Shown in pieces: positions 1 to 5,614 of a stretch of 13,373 bases of DNA (its first letter is position 1; the number at the start of each line of letters is the position of its first letter). This stretch comes from Planctomycetota bacterium (GTDB lineage: Bacteria > Planctomycetota > Phycisphaerae > FEN-1346). Location: contig JAPLML010000391.1 of assembly GCA_026387055.1 (NCBI GenBank), forward strand, positions 1 to 13,373. The letters are read 5' to 3'. Under the pieces are notes generated by a model. That model was not told the DNA's origin. It did not search any database and was given only the letters and a program-made list of their open reading frames with translations. The position numbers were made by a program, and so were the translations under genes.

Positions 1-440
1 GCCGTCGCCGCACACGGCGACGATCATCAAGTTATGCTGGTTTACCTTTGCCGCTACCCTCGAACCCGCCACAGGACACAGGCCAACGGCAACGGCTTTA
101 ACCGGTCGCCACGGCGACTAAACTTCGAACGCCGAGAACGCCGAGCGAGGATAGGGCGAAAAACGGCCAACGGCGAAGCCAGCCCACGTTTAGCCGTCGC
201 GTTTAGCCGTCGCCGCACACGGCGACGATCATCAAGTTATGCTGCTTTACCTTTGCCGCCACTTTGAACTTGAAACTTGAAACCTGAAACTTGAAACTGC
301 CGTTAACCGCCGAGAACGCGGAGCGAGGATTGGGCGAAAAACGGCCGCCGGCAAAGCCACCCCACGTTTAGCCGTCGCCGCACACGGCGACGGTCATCAA
401 CAGTTATGCCGTTTTACCGTTGCCGCCACTTTGAACCCGC
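1..440. repeat. Three tandem copies of a 165-205 bp intergenic repeat unit with a conserved hairpin
   Basis: Units begin at 1, 206 and 371. Copies 1 and 2 are nearly identical over their first 57 bases; copy 3 shares most of that and then diverges. Each unit opens with an 8-bp perfect stem (CGTCGCCG / CGGCGACG, loop CACA) at 3-22, 208-227 and 373-392. The second half of units 1 and 2 (about 128-205 and 305-370) is also shared, including the string GGGCGAAAAACGGCC. The units differ in length because the middle part differs: unit 2 has a TTGAAAC tandem there. No convincing gene lies here; the open frame at 34-267 is made of repeat sequence. The window begins inside a unit, so the array may extend to the left. 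Function is unknown; this could be a structured dispersed repeat family. Confidence 0.8.
264..297. repeat. Heptamer tandem repeat TTGAAAC, about five copies
   Basis: TTGAAC (264-269) is followed by TTGAAAC (270-276), TTGAAAC (277-283), CTGAAAC (284-290) and TTGAAAC (291-297). A shorter, broken version of the same motif is at 463-483 (TTGAAAC, TTGAAC, TTGAAAC). It is a simple-sequence tract inside the larger repeat, AT-richer than its surroundings, with no sign of coding. Confidence 0.85.
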
Positions 441-624
441 CCTTAAGCCTGGCGGGCAGGCTTTGAAACCTTGAACTTGAAACTGTCTTCGGATGGCCTA
501 GGCCGGGATGGGGGATGGGGCGTTGGGTTTGGACGTGGTTGGCAGGGCACGAGCCTGCAACGGGCGGCCCTGGCCGCCAGGGGGAATATGGGTTGAGTTC
601 CCCTCGCGCCCCAAATTGCGCCGT
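441..624. other. Gene-free stretch with two perfect hairpins, downstream of the leftward nuclease gene
   Basis: Two palindromes are visible: AAGCCTG / CAGGCTT with a 5-nt loop at 445-463, and GGCGGCC / GGCCGCC with a 2-nt loop at 563-578. The second lies about 50 nt beyond the stop codon of the leftward gene and could end its transcript, but no T-run follows it on the minus strand, so it is not a standard intrinsic terminator. No RBS-preceded ORF was found here. Confidence 0.5.
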
Positions 625-3087
625 CTATCCACAAGGAACACTTCGTAGTTGTGCGATCATACGCGGAACAAAACGAACACCAGCAAGCACCGGATGTCTG
701 GAAATCGCCCCCCTGAGTTCAACTTGCTCAATCTTGTCTAGATAGCCTGCGAACAGCTCTGCCATCTTGCAACGCGCGTGTAACGGAATCTTGGGGCCAG
801 CCAGATTGCTGCTCAAGATGCTCGTGATTGGGTCCACGATACTCTGCTTGCTGATCGAAGTGTCACATGCCATTGCTGAAAAGTACGCAAACTCCCAATA
901 GAGTTGGTCGAGGTAATAGATACCGCTCTTCGTTAGTGCATAGGATGTATCCCCGAACAATTGCTGCTGCTCACCAGACTCAGTAGCAAGCAGTCCAAAT
1001 TCAGCTAGCCGGCTCACATGGAATGACAGTTCCGATTTGCCAACGCCGTAAGGGGCAAACGCCTCTTCCAACTGATCGATTTGAACGAAGTCAGTTGGCC
1101 GCAAGTCACCGTTGTGCCCAAGCCCAGCCCTAAGGTAATGAAGCAATCGTAGTGCCGTTAGACTGCTTGCATTGGCTTGCGGTGCTGGCTGGAATACGTT
1201 AATGAACCAATCTCCGGCACCTTCATCAAAGAACTTGCGGTCCTCGTGCAACAGGCTGTGAATAAACTCGTGAAATGGGATACACGAACTCTGCCCCCGG
1301 GCATAGTCCCAGAAGTAATCGGCAATCTTTGTCTGGCCGCTCACCAAGAATGAATAGATCATATCTAACTGCTTGCGCATATCGCCATTGGAGATCGCGG
1401 TCACGCACTCCAGAATCCTCTGATCAGATTGGGAATCTAGCAGCGATCGCCTAAGGAGGCCCAGAAATCTGTCAAAATCTGCCACCTCCAAGGACTTGCC
1501 GTCCTGTGTAGTAATACAAATCTTACTGGCAGACAACCGACTTGCCAAGTAATTCAGCCGTTTTTCCAAGATCAAATCTATTCTCTGGGCCTTTAGGTGG
1601 AACTCGATTGACGCAAACGCATTGAAAGTTGGCAGGCGCGTCATCCGCCGAAATGTGGATTCTCGTATGGCCACCACGACCGTTGCGCTGCAACCATATA
1701 CGAACTCATGCCCAATCTGGTATAGATTGTCCTGGAGTTCAGGGGATTTTTGGTCCATGTTATCCAATATTATGACCGTCTGCTTGCCCGGCTTGGCGCG
1801 CAAGTACGATACAAGCGCTTTCAGATGATCCGAACCGTAATCCTGAAAACGAGCAAGCAAGTCCGAGATGCGTTTGTCCCGCTCTACGGGGTCCGCGGCG
1901 TAGGGCCGAAGCGTGCCCTTTAACTCGCGGTCAACACGCGCGCGAAATATCTCGTATAGTTGGCTGAATTCCGATGTATACTGCGGCGTTTGCGAGAGAA
2001 TGCCCTCGATCACAAGTCGGAGTGTCCTAGCGTGAAGTTCGTCCGTAGTGCACTCAATGGTGCGAAAGTCACAGTACACCACAATTGTGCGGTTCTTAGC
2101 TTCTTCTGGCATCTGTTCATCGAAATACCAATGCAGAAAGGTCGTCTTGCCAACGCCCTGCCCTCCCATAACCACGAAAAGCGGAGATGGCGATTGCACT
2201 GATGCCGGTGACTGTTCAAGAGTCTGAGAAAACGCGTCTTTCCGATGGCCCGGCCGGATTTCTGCGACAGGAGATCGAAATATCGGCGATGGATCAACAA
2301 CCGCCGCATTCAACTGGCCTGAATACTTCATTGCGTCCGCGCTTGAGCAATAGCACTCACGAAGGAAATTGGGATCGCTAATCGGGACGTCCAGCAGTAT
2401 CTGCCTGAAGGCTGAGTCAAGTACTGAATAGAGTTCATTGCGGTAGCCGGAATTTGACACAGTAATGGCACTGCGTGCCTTACGACGGGTAGCGGGGCCT
2501 TCACGTGGGAAGGCCAACTCTGTTAGTTTATCTTCAGATATGGTTTCTCTGGAAAGACATTCGTAGAACAAGGGGAAGTGCTTGCGCACGACATCCGGCG
2601 ATGATAGGACAAGGGCCTTTCCGTCAAGCCAAGACCCCCTCTCTGAGATTGCCTTGAAGGCAATCCACTGTCTCCCGTTAGTAACCAAGGCGTACCTAGC
2701 GCCTTTATTCACACAGTACTTTTGCGCCTGAACGATGGCATCCCAGGCGTTGGCCCACAATGTTATCACGCCGCGCAATGAATAATGCACGAGGTCAATC
2801 TTGGAGGGTATTTCGAAGTCCTTAAGTATGCGCTTTGCCTCGACAACGAGGATGGGCTCCTGGAGCGAAAGGACATAATCAACACACCGTTTCTGTTCAT
2901 CATCCTTGCAGTTTTCTTCGCGCCGGATGTGAATGTGCTCATCCCACCCAAGCACCTGCGTAAGCATCACGTCAATAAACTTCACGCGTGTGTCGGCTTC
3001 GTTGTAGTGATTGGAAAGATACGCACTTAGACTGCCCGCAAGCTCGTCAAACCGTGCAAGCGAATCATCCAGTGAGGTGCTCCCCAT
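625..3087 (-). CDS. HsdR-N-like PD-(D/E)xK nuclease fused to P-loop ATPase with winged-helix-like C-terminus (putative defence protein)
   Basis: 820 residues from ATG at 3087. Residues 1-180 match the HsdR N-terminal nuclease pattern: R55-R56-E57-E58, D70 in VDYVL, E83-A-K85 in VVEAKR, then Q120xxxY124 and a YALVTNGRQW strand. Residues 300-600 form a P-loop NTPase: Walker A GGQGVGKTT (308-316), Walker B VIILDNMDQ (438-446), an arginine-bearing strand VVVAIREST (470-478) and an NGDMRKQLD segment (567-575) like an AAA+ sensor 2. Residues about 645-730 look like a winged helix. Such nuclease-NTPase fusions are typical of anti-phage or anti-plasmid proteins; that role is inferred. The frame is open up to 3288, but the extra 67 residues are low-complexity, so I start at MGSTSLDD; no good Shine-Dalgarno supports any start. 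The gene is visibly less GC-rich than the glycan genes and has no methylase or helicase partner in view, which points to horizontal transfer. Confidence 0.8.
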   Translation of the reverse strand: MGSTSLDDSLARFDELAGSLSAYLSNHYNEADTRVKFIDVMLTQVLGWDEHIHIRREENCKDDEQKRCVDYVLSLQEPILVVEAKRILKDFEIPSKIDLVHYSLRGVITLWANAWDAIVQAQKYCVNKGARYALVTNGRQWIAFKAISERGSWLDGKALVLSSPDVVRKHFPLFYECLSRETISEDKLTELAFPREGPATRRKARSAITVSNSGYRNELYSVLDSAFRQILLDVPISDPNFLRECYCSSADAMKYSGQLNAAVVDPSPIFRSPVAEIRPGHRKDAFSQTLEQSPASVQSPSPLFVVMGGQGVGKTTFLHWYFDEQMPEEAKNRTIVVYCDFRTIECTTDELHARTLRLVIEGILSQTPQYTSEFSQLYEIFRARVDRELKGTLRPYAADPVERDKRISDLLARFQDYGSDHLKALVSYLRAKPGKQTVIILDNMDQKSPELQDNLYQIGHEFVYGCSATVVVAIRESTFRRMTRLPTFNAFASIEFHLKAQRIDLILEKRLNYLASRLSASKICITTQDGKSLEVADFDRFLGLLRRSLLDSQSDQRILECVTAISNGDMRKQLDMIYSFLVSGQTKIADYFWDYARGQSSCIPFHEFIHSLLHEDRKFFDEGAGDWFINVFQPAPQANASSLTALRLLHYLRAGLGHNGDLRPTDFVQIDQLEEAFAPYGVGKSELSFHVSRLAEFGLLATESGEQQQLFGDTSYALTKSGIYYLDQLYWEFAYFSAMACDTSISKQSIVDPITSILSSNLAGPKIPLHARCKMAELFAGYLDKIEQVELRGAISRHPVLAGVRFVPRMIAQLRSVPCG

Positions 3088-3327
3088 GCGCTGGACAGAT
3101 TTGGGGCTGAAATAAGATAATCTCTTTTGTGCCGTCAGCCCCCGATGGGACAGAAGGGAACGATCTGCCACGGGGCAAGCCCGCCCCCTCCTGCCGCCTG
3201 TTGTTGCTGTTATCTTCTTCTTTTGTGTCAGACATGCAAGCACAAAACTGTCCGCTGCGCGCCGGCAAGGCCCAGGCGAATTGCACAAGGCTCAAGGAAC
3301 GGCAAAGGCAACAGCAACGGCGAAGAT

Positions 3328-3426
3328 CGAACATTGAACACCCAATGTCCAAGGCTCAAGTCACGGCAAAGGTTGCCTTGGCCCGTTGTCTTTCCTTGGA
3401 CATTGGGCGTTGAGTGTTCAATGTTG
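3328..3426. repeat. Long imperfect inverted repeat (stem-loop element)
   Basis: The left arm (3329-3354) contains GAACATTGAACA and CCCAATGTCCAAGG. The right arm (3394-3426) contains CCTTGGACATTGGG, then seven extra bases (CGTTGAG), then TGTTCAATGTT. The outer 11-12 bp and inner 14 bp can pair perfectly around the 7-nt bulge. A small nested hairpin GGCAA-AGG-TTGCC sits in the loop at 3365-3377. It looks like a dispersed palindromic element or folded transcript rather than a gene. There are no T-runs, so a terminator role is not supported. Confidence 0.8.
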
Positions 3427-3462
3427 GACATTCGCTGTTACGGCCGTGCCGGCAAACGGATG

Positions 3463-3491
3463 TTGGCGGCGCGGGGGGCGGGGGCTATAAT
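3463..3491 (+). promoter_or_regulatory. Sigma70-type promoter for the nucleotidyltransferase stub
   Basis: A perfect -10 hexamer TATAAT (3486-3491) follows TTGGCG (3463-3468) by 17 bp; the -35 matches TTGACA at four of six positions. It lies about 70 nt upstream of the ATG at 3561 and on the same strand. The 5' leader would include the hairpin at 3518-3536. The string stands out in a very GC-rich stretch. Confidence 0.5.
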
Positions 3492-3517
3492 GGCGGGCGG
3501 AGCGGTTTTGTCGAGGT

Positions 3518-3536
3518 GCCGGGGCTGCGCCCCGGC
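3518..3536. repeat. GC-rich perfect hairpin in the leader of the nucleotidyltransferase stub
   Basis: GCCGGGGC and GCCCCGGC pair perfectly over 8 bp around a TGC loop. It lies between the promoter and the start codon at 3561, ending 24 nt before it and 13 nt before the Shine-Dalgarno GAGG at 3550-3553. It may be part of the same dispersed hairpin family as 3814-3831, with which it brackets the stub. No T-run follows. Confidence 0.6.
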
Positions 3537-3560
3537 CTACATTCTACATGAGGATCGGTC

Positions 3561-3773
3561 ATGGTGAGCATGAAGGACATCCGGGCGGCGGCGGAGCGGA
3601 TCGGGCGGGACTTCCGGCCGCACAAGGTCATTCTCTTCGGCTCCTACGCCAACGGCACGGCTACGCCGGATTCCGACGTGGACCTGCTGGTGATCTTGCC
3701 GTTCGAGGGCAAGCCGGCGCTTAAGCCCGTCGGGGCGAAGGGCCTCGCACCGACGCAGGGGATGGGGCGGTAA
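3561..3773 (+). pseudogene. Truncated MNT-type nucleotidyltransferase
   Basis: 70 codons from ATG at 3561, with Shine-Dalgarno GAGG at 3550-3553. Residues 1-53 are a clear nucleotidyltransferase start: FGSYANGTATPDSDVDLLVI carries the GS motif (27-28) and the metal-binding pair D39 and D41. The family (minimal nucleotidyltransferases, often antitoxins paired with HEPN toxins that they AMPylate) normally runs to about 95 residues or more. Here homology-like sequence stops near residue 53, and the last 17 residues are encoded by a hairpin-rich element beginning near 3720. No HEPN partner follows. I read this as a gene cut off by insertion or deletion; whether the short product is made is unknown. 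Confidence 0.7.
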
Positions 3774-3836
3774 GGGCTTCGCCGCATCGGGCTGCGGCGG
3801 CGCGACCAACACGCGCCCAGCAAGCTGGGCGGCTAA
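3720..3836. repeat. Hairpin element that truncates the nucleotidyltransferase gene
   Basis: It contains an imperfect inverted repeat, 3724-3740 against 3777-3793 (13 of 17 pairs, ending GGCGAAG / CTTCGCC), an inner CGTCGG / CCGACG pair (3728-3733 with 3750-3755), and a perfect 8-bp hairpin CGCCCAGC / GCTGGGCG with a 2-nt loop at 3814-3831. The nucleotidyltransferase reading frame changes character where the element begins. No transposase is encoded, so if mobile it is non-autonomous. The exact ends are a guess. Confidence 0.45.
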
Positions 3837-3880
3837 ATGTAGCCCCTGCCGTTGGTTTTCGCCGTTGCAGTCAGCCGTTG

Positions 3881-3905
3881 CCTACGTGCCTATGTCCCTA
3901 CGTGC
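3881..3905. repeat. 8-bp tandem repeat, three copies
   Basis: CCTACGTG (3881-3888), CCTATGTC (3889-3896), CCTACGTG (3897-3904), then CCT. It lies just beyond the stop codon of the leftward membrane-protein gene. The stretch 3841-3880 before it repeats GCCGTTG-like words also seen at 1-440. Confidence 0.7.
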
Positions 3906-3911
3906 CTCGCT

Positions 3912-4181
3912 TTACTTCTGTCCGCGCTTCAGGGCCTCCAGCTCGCGCTGGATGGGCCAGGTGGCGAAGGCGACATAGAAACACATGATGAGGTTGACGA
4001 AGGGGACGAGCATCAGGAGGCCCAGCGCGCCGGACCAGCCGGCCTTGGAGAAGATCTTCCACCAGATGACGATCGTCAGGACCACCGAGACCGCCATGAT
4101 GAAGAGGAAGAACAGCAACATGCCAACACCCATGGCCGCCATCGCCTCTTCGCCGCCCTGTCCGCCGAAACTGGTTGCCAT
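3912..4181 (-). CDS. Small two-helix membrane protein
   Basis: 89 residues, ATG at 4181, with a strong Shine-Dalgarno AAAGGAG (minus strand, 4188-4194) six bases ahead. A glycine-rich head (1-16) is followed by a hydrophobic helix at about 17-40 and a second at about 50-73, joined by WWKIFSKAGWSG; the C-terminus (78-89) is charged. The KIFSKAG-W hinge followed by a LVPFVNL helix is the pattern of small DUF5684/DUF805-like inner-membrane proteins, whose function is unknown. The gene stands alone between the nucleotidyltransferase stub and the glycan locus, and its codon use is GC-rich like the right-hand genes. The RBS and two clean membrane segments make it a real gene; no role can be assigned. 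Confidence 0.8.
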   Translation of the reverse strand: MATSFGGQGGEEAMAAMGVGMLLFFLFIMAVSVVLTIVIWWKIFSKAGWSGALGLLMLVPFVNLIMCFYVAFATWPIQRELEALKRGQK

Positions 4182-4482
4182 CGCCTGCTCCTTTCAAGGT
4201 TCGAGGTGTTCTTAAGCCCGCGCGCCACATGACGTGCCGGTAGCCTATCGCGGACCGACGGAAACGCAATTATAAACGGCTCGGAGATTTGGAATGCGCG
4301 TGAGGCCGGCGCAAATTGCTGAATTGGCTCAAACGGCCGGGTCGATAAAGTTGTGGCCGGCGTGCGGGATCGCGGCAGCATGCGGCACTTCGGCGACGGC
4401 GTGCCGCCGGCGATAGTCGCGCGGCGGGGCGGGAGACCTGCCGCGCACCTCCCAGGCAAAGATGGCCAGACAGGAGAAGCGG
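4182..4482. other. Divergent intergenic region between membrane-protein gene and epimerase gene
   Basis: About 300 bp that should hold promoters in both directions. On the minus strand TATAAT is present at 4269-4274 (separate entry). On the plus strand the best pair is TTGGCT (4324-4329), a 16-bp gap and TAAAGT (4346-4351), about 130 nt before the epimerase start; it is weak. No further ORF with an RBS is seen; the region between 4350 and 4460 is GC-rich and featureless. Confidence 0.45.
4269..4274 (-). promoter_or_regulatory. Candidate -10 element for the small membrane-protein gene
   Basis: On the minus strand this reads TATAAT, 88 nt upstream of the ATG at 4181. The nearest -35-like string, TTCCAA (minus strand, 4289-4294), is only 14 bp away, which is too close, so the promoter is tentative. 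Confidence 0.35.
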
Positions 4483-5451
4483 ATGGCGGGGATCTGGCTG
4501 GTGACGGGCGGGGCGGGGTTCATCGGGTCGAACCTGGTGCGCGCGATCCTGGCCAAGGGCCGGCCCGTGCGGGTGCTCGACAATTTTCTGACGGGGTTCC
4601 GCGAGAACCTGGCCGAGGTCCTGGCGGACATCGAGTTCGTGGAGGGCGACATCCGCGACCTCGGGGCATGCCGGCGGGCGGCGGCGGGCGCCGAGGTCGT
4701 GTTCCACCAGGCGGCGGTGCCGAGCGTACCGCGGAGCATGGAGGACCCGCAGACGAGCTTCGACGTGAACCTGGCGGGGCTGCACAACATGCTCACGGCG
4801 GCCCGCGAGGCGGGGGCGCGGCGGTTCGTCTTCGCCGCCAGTTCGAGCGCTTACGGGGCGAACGAGGAGCTGCCGAAGCGCGAGACGATGGCGCTTGAGC
4901 CCCTCAGCCCGTACGCGGCGGCCAAGGCGGCGGGCGAGCTCTTCGCGGCCATGTTCCACCGGGCGTTCGGCCTGCCGACCGTGAGCCTGAGATATTTCAA
5001 TGTGTTTGGCCCCCGGCAGGACCCGGCGAACGCGTACGCGGGCGTGATCGCGGCCTTCGCGTCGCGGATGCTGCGCGGCGAGCGGCCCACCATCTACGGC
5101 GACGGGACCCAGTCCCGCGATTTCACGTACGTCGAGAACGTGGTGCGGGCGAACCTGCTGGCGGCCGACGCGCCCGAGGTGCACGGCGAGGTGGTGAACA
5201 TCGGCTGCGGCGAGGCGGTGGACCTCAACGCGATGGTGGGCGTGCTCAACCGGATCCTCGGCACGGCGCTGGCCCCGGTGTACGAGCCGCCGCGCGCCGG
5301 GGACGTGAAGCACTCGCTGGCCGACATCGCGGCCGCGCGGCAGCTGCTCGGCTACCGGCCGACGGTCCGCTTTGAGGAAGGCCTCCGGCAAACCCTCGGG
5401 TGGTATCGCTGGGCGATCGAGACGGGCTACGGCGGCTGGGCGAAGAAGTAG
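4483..5451 (+). CDS. NAD-dependent UDP-sugar 4-epimerase, WbpP-like (extended SDR)
   Basis: 322 residues from ATG at 4483, chosen over the in-frame ATG at 4462 because AGGAG at 4472-4476 sits six bases before it. Numbered from 4462, it shows the NAD-binding GGAGFIG (16-22), the acidic strand end VLDNF (38-42), catalytic Y151 and K155 in YAAAK, and YFNVFGPRQDP (178-188). FHQAAVPSVPRSMEDP (81-96) and GDVKHSLAD (280-288) resemble WbpP/TviC-type enzymes, which interconvert UDP-GlcNAc and UDP-GalNAc or the matching uronic acids; the serine in KHS corresponds to a small residue that in that group leaves room for the N-acetyl group. Substrate is inferred, not proven. It is the first gene of the rightward glycan set and probably supplies a sugar nucleotide for the glycosyltransferases on the opposite strand. 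Confidence 0.88.
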   Translation: MAGIWLVTGGAGFIGSNLVRAILAKGRPVRVLDNFLTGFRENLAEVLADIEFVEGDIRDLGACRRAAAGAEVVFHQAAVPSVPRSMEDPQTSFDVNLAGLHNMLTAAREAGARRFVFAASSSAYGANEELPKRETMALEPLSPYAAAKAAGELFAAMFHRAFGLPTVSLRYFNVFGPRQDPANAYAGVIAAFASRMLRGERPTIYGDGTQSRDFTYVENVVRANLLAADAPEVHGEVVNIGCGEAVDLNAMVGVLNRILGTALAPVYEPPRAGDVKHSLADIAAARQLLGYRPTVRFEEGLRQTLGWYRWAIETGYGGWAKK

Positions 5452-5472
5452 GCGATACCGTTCTCATGGGCC

Positions 5473-5575
5473 ACGGGTTGCCCGTCAACACGTGATGAGT
5501 GAGTCGCAATTCCATATTGAGTAACAGCATTAGGTCAGAAGATTACGGTCATCACGGGTTGGCAAGCAACCCGTG
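5473..5575. repeat. Pair of related CACGGGTTG hairpins between epimerase and aminotransferase genes
   Basis: ACGGG-TTG-CCCGT is at 5473-5485. A longer perfect hairpin, CACGGGTTG / CAACCCGTG (9 bp, loop GCAAG), is at 5553-5575. Both contain the word CACGGGTTG, as if derived from one repeat family. They lie in the 163-nt gap before the aminotransferase ATG. No T-run follows, so a terminator is not clear; a processing or attenuating role between the two genes is possible. Confidence 0.7.
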
Positions 5576-5614
5576 GCACGTGAACAGTGGTCAAGCGCCG
5601 CGTGGAAGCATGCC

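Larger units (their letters stand above)
3088..3560. other. Intergenic region between leftward nuclease gene and rightward nucleotidyltransferase stub
   Basis: The part nearest the nuclease gene (3088-3240) must hold its promoter, but I see no convincing -35/-10 pair on the minus strand; TATCTT at about 3112-3117 is the best -10-like string. The middle part holds AAGGCAA/CAACGGC-rich sequence and the long palindrome at 3328-3426. The right part holds a rightward promoter (3463-3491) and a GC hairpin (3518-3536). Several short ORFs cross this region on both strands; none has an RBS or a recognisable product. Confidence 0.6.

Noticed and set aside
34..267. 77-residue rightward ORF
   Set aside because: It is Arg-rich sequence read from the repeat units, with no RBS and no protein-like pattern.
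1..440. Possible CRISPR array
   Set aside because: Only three repeats, spaced by 165-205 bp, and the spacers themselves share sequence.
563..578. Intrinsic terminator for the leftward nuclease gene
   Set aside because: The stem is good but no T-run follows on the minus strand.
625..3087. Type I restriction HsdR subunit
   Set aside because: Only the N-terminal nuclease domain matches; the DEAD-box helicase motifs of HsdR are absent and no hsdM or hsdS lies in the window.
3088..3288. 67-residue N-terminal extension of the nuclease-ATPase
   Set aside because: The residues are Arg/Pro/Thr-rich and not domain-like; the conserved-looking sequence starts at the ATG at 3087.
3127..3567. Short ORFs on both strands in the intergenic region
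   Set aside because: They are Cys/Arg/Pro-rich, overlap each other and the palindrome, and lack ribosome binding sites.
3720..4220. Identical 10-mer CTTAAGCCCG at 3720 and 4211, with CTTAAGCC also at 442
   Set aside because: Too short to claim as an insertion target or attachment site without more copies.
4270..5391. Long leftward ORF opposite the epimerase gene
   Set aside because: An antisense frame kept open by high GC; it is Arg/His-rich with no domain, whereas the plus strand has clear epimerase motifs. The same applies to leftward frames at 5591-6700, 6634-7845, 6959-8068 and 7575-8636, and rightward frames at 9335-10372, 10245-11282 and 11239-12450.
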